Source: Acanthochlamys bracteata (lineage: Eukaryota > Streptophyta > Magnoliopsida > Pandanales > Velloziaceae). From it: DNA of 64,000 nt. Made by a program: the position numbers and the translations under genes. The notes beneath the pieces were generated by a model. The model ran no database searches. It worked only from the letters and a program-made list of their open reading frames with translations, and was not told where the DNA came from. Below are positions 22,934 through 34,407 of this stretch, piece by piece. Location: the NCBI GenBank assembly GCA_019914995.1, contig CM034133.1:9194495-9258494 (forward strand), read 5' to 3'. Position 1 is the first letter of the stretch; each line of letters opens with the position of its first letter.

Positions 22934-23085
22934 TCTCATACTTATTGCAAACAGCCGGAAAGGAGACAAGGTTATTCAAATCGACGCCAATACTCAAATC
23001 AAACTTTACGCAGTTGCAACTTGTCCAAGAAACAGAGTATGAGTTAGCAGAGCATATAACGGACGATATTGTAATTGAAATATAA

Positions 23086-24760
23086 ATCATTTCCACAGAG
23101 ATGCATAGAAGCAGGTGAGACAATGCTCAGACCTGCAGAAATGAAAGATGATGTCAAGCATTGTGTTGTAAGTTCCGCACGTCGTTAGAAGTTGAGATTG
23201 CGAATTCACCTGGAATGTACCTACTATAATGAAGCGAAGACATGTTTCTCATTGAAATTTGTCGCCCAATATAGTTACTATGTGAGAACACAAAAGAAAC
23301 TAAACGGAGGCTGCGGCGACAGCGCTACAAGAGCGGCCGCTCCTTTGGAAACAAAAATCTGAATAGCAAAAAATTGAAAATTGTATTCATAGAGATAGAA
23401 TTTACAACATTAGATAAAATTATAAATAAATAACTAATCTAACTTAACAATACTAATAATTTTATATTATCTAATATCTCTTTTAAACTCTGCGATGTTC
23501 AACATCGAAAGTTTACAAATACAAATATAAAATTTACAACTTGCATTACATTTTTAGGCCAACTGTCTCAAGAGAAATCTTAAGAGGTGAATTAACCCAA
23601 AGATACATCTTTACGGGACCAAATACAAATTCCATCCCCTTTCAGGGCCAAATTTTTTTTTGGAACAAAATACAAATCTCTTTGCTGGAACAAAGAAGAA
23701 GGATAGAACCCAAATTCTTTTCAGAACCAAATACAAATCCCTTCTGAGGCATAGAAGAAGAAGGAATTCAAATTTATATCAAAAGTGGTAAAAAAAAGAC
23801 AAACCACAAACAATAGCATCAAAATTTTGAATTGTAGAATTAGCAAACAAACAACAACCACCACGGATAAAGAGGAGGTCCGCAATAAAGATATATCTAT
23901 GCTAGGGCACAGATGGCAATGCATCTCCAATCCAAAAGCCCATGGGATATTTCGTCGTACACCTTGCAAGCATCTCCGAGTCCCTATAATTCACATACTT
24001 ATTTAATAATATTCCAACAAATAATATGTACAACAATAACAACACAAACATCGACAACAATCAAAAACAACATCAACAACACTCAACGATAACAATATCC
24101 AAGCAGAAGAACAATAACACTCCAAACAACTTCATCATTTTTTTAAAATAATATTTTATATTTTTTAAAAAATTTGAATATTATAGATAAATTGCATGTT
24201 ATATAATTTTCATAGTTATATTTTTAAAAAAATTTTAGATAATGAAAGTTAGTTCATTTTTTGAGAAATCTTCAAACTGATTTCTATTTCGGAAATGTTT
24301 TTTATTATAAACACTTCCAAAAATCTTCACATACATGGCTGCTATATACTCCAAAGGAATGTAAACAGTGTACAAAAGAAATGAAAATGTTCCAGAAAAC
24401 TGGTCCGTATTGAACTTGTCTTATTGAAAATCTGACAGTCTTATCAGTAGATAATTGGTGTGTATGTTGATTTCATGCGACGATTCTCTCAGTCATGATC
24501 CTCTTGTCACTAAATAATTGATCATTCACAGATTATCTATATCAAGATTGTTTTAGCCTGATCGTAAACTTAATAATTTGTTTTTTTATCTAATCATATA
24601 TATATCAGCTGTCTTAGTAAATAACCATATCTTTTATTAAGGGAAGCAAGTGCTTAATCTGTGATGCGTAAAGAATGTGAAGTTACTTGTTATAACATGA
24701 CTAACAACACTTTTGTTTTCACTGTTTGTGAGAGAAAAGAAAATTCAGTAAGGCCACTGT
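23086..24760. other. 3' flank of copy C with duplicated downstream block
   Basis: 23100-23240 matches the 3' untranslated regions of other 4TM copies. About 24325-24755 (ACATGGCTGCTATATACTCC ... GTTTGTGAGAGAAAAGAAAA) matches about 39080-39425 downstream of copy H. Open frames between 23541 and 24006 are repetitive (ACCAAATACAAATCC repeats) and not convincing genes. Confidence 0.6.
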
Positions 24761-26490
24761 TTGGGATTGCTTATAGTAGTGTTTCACAAAATTTTTTTGT
24801 TTAATTTCATATTTTTTGGATAAATATTTTATAATATTTTATAGTAAAACTTATTTTAAATAAAATAAATATTCTTTTTAAAAAAATATTTTCTATAAAT
24901 ATCCTCGAACGCTCCCGTAAATTGGAATGAAGGAAAAGAATAATAATTTAGAAGACGTTTGGCATAGCTTTTTAAAAAATAATTTTTTTAATTTTTGAAT
25001 ATATATTTTTTAATAAATTTTTATAATTTTTTAAAAATTATTTAAATTTTAAAATATATAAATAGTAAAATTTTATTTTACTTATTATATTTATTATTTT
25101 TTTAAATAAAACATAAATTTTATTTCTAAAAAACTAAAAATATTATTTGTGTTAAAAAATTCTTATTTAAAAGAACTCCAGCTCAGTATTGAACCCGTGA
25201 TAATCTTTTTTTCTTCGAAGCAGTTTTGTTCCACTGCAAAATCTATAACAGAAATTATGGTATCGGATTATCTAATGGTGTATAAATATGTCATCGGATG
25301 ATTTAGGTGATTTAGCTTAACTTATAATATTTTATTTTTAGAAAAGTAATTATATCATTTTAATAATTTTTTATAATATTTTGTAGTTTTTAAAAATTAT
25401 TAATAACTATATATTGTAATTTATTTATGTAATTTTACTTTTTAAATAATATAGTAAACTCATAAATATTTAAATTATTATTTATTTCAAAAGAAATTCT
25501 TGTCGTAAGTATAAACACTTTCCAATGTCCCGTGAGACTCACGAACTTAAATTTTATCAGTTTTAACTATGAAAACACATTATTTAAAATATAATACATA
25601 ATTAATTTATATATTTTAACAATTTTAAACTTAATTTAAAAGTCTTAGAAATATTTAGAAATACTTATTGAAAAAAACTTTTTCAAAAAGAAAATATTTA
25701 AAAAAATTTTCTATTTTTTTACTTTAAAAGATAATAGTAAAAATAACTAATAATAAAATTTTACTATCTAAAACTTTTTGATATTTTAAAATTTTTTAAA
25801 AAACTATAAAATATTTTAAAAACTTTATTAAAAAATAAAAAGCTTTCCCGATTAAACAAAGTAACGGTTTTCAAACTTATCCGCTAGTACCAGAGCAAAA
25901 ACGATGGTCAGAACTTTCTAATTATTTTATTTGCTACAGCTGAGTCACGATTGGCGGTTCAAAGGCTGTTAGCCTGAAGGTTTCTGCACATTTACTAAAC
26001 ACGCCCTTCTGCAAATAGGTTAAATTTCTTGCCGAAGGGCATCCGTAAGGCTATTTTCGACAAACATACTCACTACCGAAGGGCATCGGTTGTACCGCTC
26101 TCTTATGCTCCCTTCTCCTCTCAATTCCAAATACTTTTTATACTAAGCTCGTTGAAGAAGCACTTCACATGAAAGCGACGCAAGTTTTTTCAGCTTACTG
26201 GAGGTCTCCTTTCTTTCCTTCATAGTTACCCAGTTTATAAAGATTCTTATCTTGATGGATATCAAGATAATTGGGAAAACTTAAAGAAAGGAGCTGTTTG
26301 GCATTGCTTTGCTTATCAATTTTTTTTTATTTTATATTTTTTAATATATATTTTATAAGTATATAAAAAATTTATTTAAAAATTTTAGAAAATGTAGAAA
26401 AATTTTACGAAATAAAATTTTTTTATTATATATTTTTTTTTTTTTTAAAGTAAAAAAAATAAAACTTATTTTTTAAAAAATATAAAAATA
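24761..26490. other. A+T-rich intergenic DNA with several MITE-like blocks
   Basis: MITE-like segments lie near 24755-24915 (TGTTTGGGATTGCTTATAGT ... CGAACGCTCCC), 24953-25180 (GACGTTTGGCATAGC ...), 25650-25855 and 26290-26495 (GCTGTTTGGCATTGC ...). About 25895-26110 matches the upstream block at 16.3-16.6 kb and 27.64-27.77 kb. No gene was recognised. Confidence 0.5.
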
Positions 26491-26910
26491 TTTTTTGTTC
26501 AACCTATTTGCAATGCGTATGAGAATCATTAGCAGGGTTGGCAAGAAGGCAATCACAATTCCAACAACAATAAGGGCCTTCAAAAATATGGTGCTGATAT
26601 AAAGCAGCACAATAGTTAGGAACATTAAAGACGTGTATATGAGACCCTTGAGAACTTCTATGGGAGCCTTAAAGCAAGAATATTGATACGAAAGAACTAT
26701 CAGAACTGCTCCAGATATAAAAGCAGCAATTAGAAATAAGCTGCAGACTTCTATTTGAATATATTGTTGTGCATTTGTAGTAGCCGATGAGCTTCCAATG
26801 TAACCAGAGAATACTCCAAGAATACCCGCAGCCGCAATGCTTGTGACTACATATGAGAACTTCAAGTAGTCTCTTCTTTCTGCAGATAAATCATCTATCG
26901 TCGGCTCCAT
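26473..26910 (-). CDS. 4TM family copy D: inverted, C-terminally truncated (145 aa)
   Basis: The minus-strand frame starts MEPTIDDLSAERRDYLKFSY, keeps all four hydrophobic segments, then leaves the family after IRIANRLN and reads into A/T-rich MITE sequence (KKYFYIF-stop). The acidic C-tail is absent. Upstream, the normal N-terminal exon is recognisable (ISNGSRREVPE), but its ATG is lost and it hits a TAA (GAATAAAGC), so translation would start at the second ATG, as in copy B. The conserved promoter with a TATA (26971-26978) is intact. Positions 26496-26862 are an almost exact inverted repeat of 28999-29365. It is probably the 5' half of a gene split by an inversion-like event. Confidence 0.6.
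   Translation of the reverse strand: MEPTIDDLSAERRDYLKFSYVVTSIAAAGILGVFSGYIGSSSATTNAQQYIQIEVCSLFLIAAFISGAVLIVLSYQYSCFKAPIEVLKGLIYTSLMFLTIVLLYISTIFLKALIVVGIVIAFLPTLLMILIRIANRLNKKYFYIF
26496..26862 (-). repeat. Left arm of 367-bp inverted repeat
   Basis: The reverse complement matches 28999-29365 without gaps and with two mismatches by eye (about 99.5% identity). It covers helices 1-4 of a 4TM gene. The arms are separated by 2136 bp. Confidence 0.93.
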
Positions 26911-26967
26911 GTCGTTACTGCTTTATTCTGGAACCTCCCGTCGGCTACCGTTTGAAATCTTGTTTTC

Positions 26968-27020
26968 TACTATAAATAGAGTGATAACTCAAAATACTAC
27001 CCGCAGAAGCAAAATGGGTG
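26968..27020 (-). promoter_or_regulatory. Conserved 4TM promoter with TATA (copy D)
   Basis: On the minus strand: CCATTTTGCTTCTGC, then AGTATTTTGAGTTATCACTC and CTATTTATAG (TATA, 26971-26978). The same block precedes copy G and, without a clean TATA, copy C. Confidence 0.65.
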
Positions 27021-28998
27021 TCATATCAATATTAGTACGTTAAAGAGCAAGATATATATAACACAAGAACTAATTAATTATTATAGCAGAAGGATTGGGG
27101 TAGTGAATCTCTAATTATTTTGTAAGAATTAATTATAGTAGCAGAGAGGGGAACCGGGAAGGAGAACTAATTATTGATTAACGTTAATTATTAATCCACA
27201 TCAAAGAGGTGACCAGTTAAGTACTCAACTTGTCGTTGTTGGCAAGAAATGAGCTAAAGGATCATCTATCCCTACTACTAGTATATACAATATCGATTCT
27301 GACTGAATCCATAGCTTGGCAGGAGATGGATTGGTTGGTAGTACTCAACATTTTCATCAAGATGTGACCCAAAACTCACGTATTATACTAATCAGCTATT
27401 ATAACTATTATAATACATGGTGTATTATAACTATTATAATCTGTAGTCTTCTACCTACCAAGAACAAACTCAATCTAAATCAGAGTTTTTTTGTTTGAGT
27501 TATAGATCGGCATGATCAGGCATCAATGCATTTGATAAAATATAGCATCTTACTTCAAATGCATCAATGCATTGATGAAATATAGTATAGTCCTTCTATC
27601 ATCTTCAAGAATATATTTGAAGACTTCAAATATTAGTATAGTGATGGTCGCAACTTTCTTAGTTGGCTGTTTTCGTTGAAAAAAGTTACTTCTTGCTGAA
27701 GGGCATCCGTAAGGCTATTTTCGTCAAACATACTCTCCTCCGTTGAAGAATTTTTTTGTTCTGTTGGAAGCGTGGCGTGTTCACAAAGTTCTTGAGGTAG
27801 AATACGAGTCATCATTCTTTATTAGCAGAAGACAAAGTTCTTCTCCTATAAAACAAAGTCGTTGCGGTCCAAGGTAAACACAATCTATGATTTCTTTGGT
27901 TTTGTTATCATTTATATTTTTAGGATAAACATTAACAGAGTTAAACATATATACTTGCTCCAAAAATGTTAAACACAAACATATATACTTCAACTATACC
28001 TGTAGACGCAATGCTTGTGACTGCAAAAGAGAACTTTTTCATGACTTTTTAAAATAAATTATATATATAATTATAAATAAATTTTTATATCGATGAACTA
28101 TATATATGATATAATATATATTTTTTATATTTCAAAATTTTAAAAATTACATATATATATGTGTGTATAATATTTATTAAAACTATAAAATATTTACTTG
28201 AAATGAAAATATTTCATAATTCTTCCGAACAGAACCCTGAACTATTTAATCCGGATTATACTGTGGAACTGGTGCTCACCGAAAGAGCGAAGAGACTTGA
28301 CTAGTCCTAAGTTTGGAAGCAGTAACATAAAAGGAGAGAGGAGTTCATAAGGGAGCGTGAAAGGCAAGTACAGAAATTTCTAAAATTTTATTCTTTTAAA
28401 ATTTTGAAGTATTTATAAGATAAGAATTAATAGAGTTAAACCCGACCTTATAAATAATAAAATTGAGAGTTACTTTTGGAAATATTTATAAATTAAATTT
28501 TTTAAAAATAAAAAATATTTTAATTTTTTTTAATAATGAAGTTTAGTTTGTTTATTTTAAAATAAAAACATTAATATACTAAAGTTTATATTATATAAAT
28601 TTTAAATAAAATTTTAAAAATTATAACAAAATTTATTTAAACAATATAAATTTAAATTAGAAGGAAATGAACGCGGAATGTACTCGCAAACGGTGCTGAG
28701 TAACTCTGTTACGTAACAAGCACGCATACATGATACATGCATGATGCTTTACAAATGCCTTAGGAAAGAACTAACTTATTTTAACTTCTTTCAATGTACT
28801 TAAAATTGATCTTAGACGTAATTTGAAATTATTTATAATTAAAGTTTTTTATAAAATAAAAATATATTTATTTTATTTTGAAAAATAAGTTTTATTTTGA
28901 AAAATAAGTTTTTTTTAATTTTAAAAATCAATAATAATAAATAATAGTTATAATAAATTACGAATCTATTTATTCTAATATAAATGTTTTTATAAAAT
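27021..28998. other. Spacer between inverted-repeat arms, with duplicated 5' flank
   Basis: 27510-27980 is, on the plus strand, a duplicate of the region upstream of copy B (16.2-17.0 kb). 27998-28038 is a 40-bp reverse-oriented scrap of 4TM coding sequence (minus strand: TTTTGCAGTCACAAGCATTG). 28675-28805 repeats 19500-19625. 28810-28998 is MITE-like. At 27400-27440 a TATTATAACTATTATAA word is repeated twice. Confidence 0.6.
27998..28038 (-). pseudogene. 40-bp fragment of a 4TM gene
   Basis: The minus strand encodes SFAVTSIASTG, the start of helix 1 in the family. No flanking family sequence remains. Confidence 0.6.
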
Positions 28999-29365
28999 AA
29001 GTTCTCATATGTAGTCACAAGCATTGCGGCTGCGGGTATTCTTGGAGTATTCTCTGGTTACATTGGAAGCTCATCGGCTACTACAAATGCACAACAATAT
29101 ATTCAAATAGAAGTCTGCAGCTTATTTCTAATTGCTGCTTTTATATCTGGAGCAGTTCTGATAGTTCTTTCGTATCAATATTCTTGCTTTAAGGCTCCCA
29201 TAGAAGTTCTCAAGGGTCTCATATACACGTCTTTAATGTTCCTAACTATTGTGCTGCTTTATATCAGCACCATATTTTTGAAGGCCCTTATTGTTGTTGG
29301 AATTGTGATTGCCTTCTTGCCAACCCTGCTAGTGATTCTCATACGCATTGCAAATAGCTTGAACA
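28999..29365 (+). repeat. Right arm of 367-bp inverted repeat
   Basis: Gapless inverted match to 26496-26862 with two mismatches. The left junction borders MITE-like sequence, as does the 26495/26496 junction. Confidence 0.93.
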
Positions 29366-29493
29366 GACACAGGGGTAGTCAGGTCGATACCACTACTCGA
29401 ATTGGACTAATGGAGTCGCCGGCAGCTGCCCAAGAAACACAACATGAGTCAGCACAGGATATAATATTGGACAATATTGTAATCATAACATAA
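28999..29493 (+). pseudogene. 4TM family copy E: 5'-truncated
   Basis: Family homology begins abruptly at 28999 (Phe-Ser-Tyr of helix 1) after MITE-like DNA and continues in one frame through helices 1-4 and a full polar tail (RGSQVDTTTRIGLMESPAAA ... DIILDNIVIIT-stop). An AATAAA is about 14 nt beyond the stop. The promoter, first exon and first ~20 residues are absent. The only internal ATG giving a long frame is 29236, which would make an 85-residue protein with the last two helices. Positions 28999-29365 mirror copy D (26496-26862). It reads as the 3' half of the gene whose 5' half is copy D. Confidence 0.85.
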
Positions 29494-30409
29494 ATCCATT
29501 TCCATGGGAATGAATAAAAGCCGGATAAGACCATGACATTTCGTAAGCTAAATTTCTCACTGAGATTTGTTCCAACATATAGTTACTGATTCGAACAAAC
29601 GAAGGAGAAGCAACCTGGAACTTATAACTACCTTCCACCCATTTCTGTTGCTCGCCGGTAATTGAAATCGGAATTTCTTACGATTCCTGTGGACCGCGGC
29701 GGTAAATGAGAGAGAGAGAGAGAGAAAGAAAAGGAGGGTATAATTCTTAAAACGGGCTTGAGGTTTTTAGGACATTTATCGTTGGGCCTTGTTGTTGAAC
29801 TATAATGGGCTAATATATTACAATCATTTCTACAAAAATTTTTATGGATATTTGGCCAGAAAATTTATATAGGAAGGTGCTGTATAATTGAGTAATTGGT
29901 ACAGCATTTCGATTAAAATTTTTAGGCCCGAATTTCAAACGCCCGTAATTATATGTTTTTTTGTCAAATTTTAAATTTTAAATAATTTATATATTTTAAT
30001 TATATAAAAATAATTCAGAATTTTAATTTTACATATAAAATTTGATTTTAAATTTTTTATTTATACATTATTCGATACAATTATATATTTAATTTTTAAC
30101 ACATTTTAAAAATTATTAAAAAAAAATCTTAAACTTTATTTTTTATTTTATATTTTAAAATTTTTAATTTTAATTTTTTATTTTTATAAAATTTAGTTAC
30201 GAATATTTTGAAACCTTACTGTCTAAAGAAAGCTAACCTTTAGAAGACCAGCTTTAAATTTTCTGGTTTACAAACTTTTCAATAAGCACTTATATAAGTA
30301 GCAACCCACTCGCACATAATACTACTAAAACGTTAATTTCTTTTTTGTTGAGAATAGCAAAAGGGATTATTTTTGAGCCAAAAATAATCACTTACTTGGA
30401 GTCACCATA
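29494..30409. repeat. Duplicated block: 4TM 3' flank joined to promoter of a minus-strand gene
   Basis: 29525-29632 matches 44000-44150 (3' flank of copy I). 29638-29830 matches 46150-46330, the leader/promoter of the acidic-protein exon, with ACGGGCTTG and TTGGGCCTT words. The F-box region present between these in the other block is missing here. 29860-30409 corresponds to 47320-47840 and leads into the BAHD pseudogene. A (GA)n run lies at 29708-29725. Confidence 0.65.
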
Positions 30410-31454
30410 ATGACAAAGTTCATGGTAATCCGTTCTTCCGGCCAAGCTCGCCGGACGCCCAACGGGACCTTGTCGCCCATCGATCGCTTCCTTAGTACAA
30501 AAATTTAAAAATTCGATCAAGTTAATCACTACTTTGATTTATAACATGAATATACGTTAAATAACTATATATATATATTAATAAATTTTATATTTCGTTT
30601 TGATTAGATTGATATGTTAATTATTTTACATTAAATTATTTACTAGTTTTAGATTAGTTAATTTTCTCCTTTTGAGTCAGGTCTCCGGAACGCCATGCGG
30701 TCGCTCCACGTGTTCAAGTACGGTATTCAGCCGGCGAAGGTGATAAAAGAAGCGTTATCAAAAGCTCTCGTTAGGTACTACCCATTCGCCGGAAATTTTG
30801 TAGACCCTACCGACGACTTTCCAGACGGCGAAGTGAAGCTACAGTACTCCGGCGACGGCGCCTTTTACGTCGAGGCGTCGGCGACTTGCAGTCTTGAAGA
30901 TGTTGGTTATTTGACCATCATCCATTGCTAATAACTTCTTCCTCAGCTCAATAACAATGAAGCACTCAACATTCCACTCATGATGCAGGTACCTATATAT
31001 AAGATAATTAATTCTAATAAAAGTTCGAAAACCCGACTCGAATTTGATTTCATTTTTTTTAATCAGAAATTTGTGAAGTATTAAAAAAAATTCAACCACA
31101 CTCAATTAACACAAAATCTAATGGCTCAACTTGGTCGAGTTTTCGAGTACTTGTCTAATTTTGCTGCAACGAAATAACGTATGTCACAATTAATTAATCT
31201 CAGATGACGGAGTTTACTTGCGGCGGCTTCGTTATCCGTTTAATCTCTGTTCACAAGCTCGCAGACGGACTCGGCGCAGCACAGTTCATCACTGCAGTAT
31301 CCGAATTCGCCCGAGGCTTGCCGGAACTAACCGTACAACCAATTTGGTGCCGCCACGTCATTCCAACTCCTCCGAAACGTCCCGCCACGGCAAACCCGCT
31401 TGCTGTTCTACCTTTGATACCTTCCGGTCTGCAGCAGATAATCGTCAAGTTTCC
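30410..31454 (+). pseudogene. BAHD acyltransferase pseudogene 1, 5' part
   Basis: A paralogue of the intact gene at 50738 and of pseudogene 2 at 47843. Exon 1 (ATG 30410, MTKFMVIRSSG..., LSPIDR) has lost about 20 bp relative to pseudogene 2. The next exon, after an acceptor GAGTCAG at about 30679, reads RSLHVFKYGIQPAKVIKEAL and GDGAFYVEASATCSLEDVGY, then frameshifts to a stop. A third exon (from about 31204) reads [27 protein letters not shown], keeping the HxxxD motif as HKLAD. It is interrupted at 31454 by a 2953-bp TG...CA insertion and resumes at 34408. No functional enzyme can result. Confidence 0.9.
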
Positions 31455-34407
31455 TGTAACGCTCCATACTTGTACGTGGGCCAACTTTAATTATAAATCA
31501 TCTTAGTGCGTGTTTTAAGGGAGTGGAACTTTACTTTTTTCGTCAAAATTGAACTTTCACTCATTTTTTTGTTTCAATTACAAATAGAACTGAAAATTTG
31601 AGTTTCTAGTTTTATACAAGTAGAACTCAAATTTTACTATATATTTTTTTTAAATTTACTTTCAACCTATTTCAACAATCAATTAAAACATAAAAATTAA
31701 ACTCCACTTTCAATTTATTTTTTAAAAAATTCTATTTTTCATTTTTTACTTTCACGTAACTCAGTTACGAGCATTTAAAACATGCTCTAATACTAATCTT
31801 CTTTTTTTCATTTTTCTTCTTACAGCCACCCCCTTCTCTCTTTCTTCCGATGCAGCCACCTCCCCCCCCACCGAGCCTCCCTTGTATCCGGTGATCATCC
31901 GGCAGCAACTCTTTTTTTTGGCAGAAATATCGTCTCCTCTATCTATAGAATTTCATTCTCCTTCTCATTTTCCTCGCCGAAGCTTTTTTTCAATTTTTAC
32001 CGCGCGGGGTGAAAACTAGGGATTTCGCCGGACCTCTCCGTCGGACTTCCGGCTGGGGTAAGCAACTAAAACTCATCCCTTCATCTCAGTGATGCTTTTC
32101 TCTTATTAATTGAGGCAAAATTTTGCTTTATTTAGAATTATGCATCGTCGGCCGGTGAGATAAATTTGATAAGTTTCAACCATCGGTATATTAGTTGACA
32201 TGTTAAGTCTTTTCTTAATTTAGTGGTAGTTGTTTGCTTCTTGTAACTGATTGGATTTTATTCCGACCAAAATTTCCTCCGGCTAGCACTATTCATGCCG
32301 AATTTTGGCAGTCGAGTGGGCCCCAGCTATAGGTAAGTTGAATTATACGTTAATGTGTATTAGACGCTACTACTTTGATGGATAATTAATTAGTTTTCAT
32401 TTAGTGATTGCAAGGTTGGAGAAAATCGGTGATTTTCAATGGTTCGAAGCTAATTTCGAAATTTATCGTCTTGTTTAAATCGGTAGCTTTCTAGTTTTGC
32501 TATCGTTAGTATAATTGAGTAGTGGATAGGATTAAGTGATTGGTTGTTTGGTTGAAATCCTATTATGAGATTTCCGCCGTTTCGGCGACGTGCTTATAGT
32601 GATTTGTGCTAAACATTATGATTGTTAGATTAGTTCCGTTTAATGCAATTAAGTAATAGATGTGCCATGTGTGTGTTATAGCTTTTCGTTGAGGAACGTG
32701 GACCAAGGGGTTTGGCTTAAAGTAATCAGTGAATTAATTGATCATGGGAAAACAGGTGAGGGTTATCGTGCCTTTCTTTTTCAGTTTGCGTTAGGCTGCT
32801 GGCATGGATAACATCCACTTGAAACTTCGGCATAACTCACCACATTATTTATATTGATAAATTACTCCTCATACTAGATAATGACTATATGTGTGGAACA
32901 TGTTCGTATGAATTCTCTATGAACTAATCTAGTAGCATATGGTAACTAAAGGTCTTACCGATTGATTATATCCATAAAGAACATTAATGGTTATATATGT
33001 TATATAAGTTCTTACATGTTATGCCTAGTATGCTTAGAGCATGGTTAATGTTAACTATAATGATAGCAAGCATGGTAACTCTGCATAAATCGAGAATGAT
33101 TATTATTTATGTTACAATGACTATTATCTTTGAGCATTGACAAACGAACCGTGAAACTATATATATGCATAGAGACATGATTTTTATTGAACTATAATGT
33201 CATGAGTTTACATGTCATAATGCATAGACACTCACGCTGCACGAGGGAAGGCGAGTCAGGGACTGAGATCAGGACCCCAATCGGTGTGGGGCGGGCACCC
33301 ACCTATAGCCATAGTATGTTAGGCCTATACGCGTGGGGGTAATACCACGGCCCATTCGGTTCGATCACCCGGATAGTTGTACCTCGCCGAGACAGGAGTA
33401 GCCTGGTTTGTAGGTTGAGCTGGAGACTGGATCTCGCTCTATATTATATATTTATCTTTCTGATTTCCTGACTAGTGTTACATCATGAATATAGATAGAT
33501 AAACATGTATGGTATTATATTAAACATGTTTGTATAATGCACGATATATGTATGAATGCATAATGGTATTATAGCGTGCATAGTAGACTTTATGAATTTA
33601 GGATGCCATAGTGAAGGAAATATAAACTAAGTCGTTTATTCTTATAATACATAACACCTAATGAATATTATTGCATAGTAATATAACATGATATCTTTTG
33701 AACTGTATTAGTTGCATGTCAAAGTCCTCCGTATTTGTTCTTATTAAAAACTAGGTTGGTATGAGACGACCTAGGACCCAATAGAACTTGTTCTGCTTTA
33801 ATCGTTGCATCTGTTGCATGTAGCGGTTAGGATTGAAACAATTAGAGTAATGCATTAGAAATTCTAAATAGTGCATTTTGTTATTTCACATCACTGAGTC
33901 TGGCTCATCCCTTTTTTTTTTCTTTGGCCTCTCCCAGATATTTCAGGTACTAGCGGGAGCTGACAGGATATAGCACTGAGTTTTGATATATCATGTCGAC
34001 GGTAGATCCGTATACTTATAGTTTATTTTGGCATATAGATGGCTCTGTTATTTTCTTAAAATATGTATTTTTCATATATTTTTTTGGCCTCGTATTTGAT
34101 TTGTAAATGAATATTTTTGTATACGTAATAGGTGTTGGTGGCTACCGATAGCCTATAGATATTTTATTTGGTTGGTTTTAATAGTGAAAGTATTTATTTA
34201 TTTCTGCTTTATTTTGTCGTTATCAAATGATTTATTGGGGTACAGATTTTCGTCTAAAATTATAGAGAAAGTTCTGCCGAAATTTTATTTATTTGAAAAT
34301 ATTTGATGAATCGTTTATGATGTTTTTGAGTCAGACTTAATAGACTAGATCCAGTTTGGATGTTATCCAGATAGATTTAGTTTAGGCCGGCGGGTTGGGT
34401 CGTGACA
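31455..34407. mobile_element. Solo-LTR-like insertion, 2953 bp, TSD TTTCC
   Basis: Begins TGTAACGCTCCATACTTG and ends GGGTTGGGTCGTGACA, with the 5-bp target duplication TTTCC at 31450-31454 and 34408-34412. The paralogous empty site TTTCC is intact at 48889-48893 in pseudogene 2, which proves the boundaries. TG...CA ends, a 5-bp duplication, absence of any long coding frame or internal direct repeat, and termini of the TGTAAC...GTGACA type point to a solo LTR of a long-LTR Ty3/gypsy-type element. A non-coding derivative cannot be excluded. A smaller MITE-like element is nested at about 31506-31787. Orientation is not assigned. Confidence 0.85.
31506..31787. mobile_element. MITE-like element nested in the LTR
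   Basis: Imperfect inverted ends GTGCGTGTTTTAA and TTTAAAACATGCTC flank an A/T-rich interior with GTGGAACTTTACTTTTTTCG near the left end. No clean target duplication was seen. Confidence 0.5.

Larger units (their letters stand above)
22090..23085 (+). pseudogene. 4TM family copy C, disrupted by two MITEs
   Basis: An intact 64-residue start (22090-22284, MISNASRCEVQEQSINYMEL..., first helix) ends in AAVKI-stop. The second-helix segment is replaced by about 70 bp of A/T-rich palindromic sequence. Homology resumes at about 22357 (CTTTCAGATTCCAATACAAA), is broken by a MITE (22430-22627), resumes for helix 4 (22631-22675), is broken by a second MITE (22676-22933), and ends with the polar tail and stop near 23083. 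The 3' flank also matches that of other copies. The gene is clearly dead as a four-helix protein, but the 64-residue open start and the conserved promoter remain. Confidence 0.85.

Noticed and set aside
23541..24006. Plus and minus frames between copy C and the MITE-rich region
   Set aside because: They consist of imperfect repeats of ACCAAATACAAATCC-type words and overlap each other on opposite strands.
30900..31506. Alternative frames over BAHD pseudogene 1 (both strands)
   Set aside because: Explained by the pseudogene in its proper frame.
33240..33480. Possible tRNA-like GGTTCGATCACCC word inside the LTR
   Set aside because: No acceptor stem or anticodon arm could be drawn around it.
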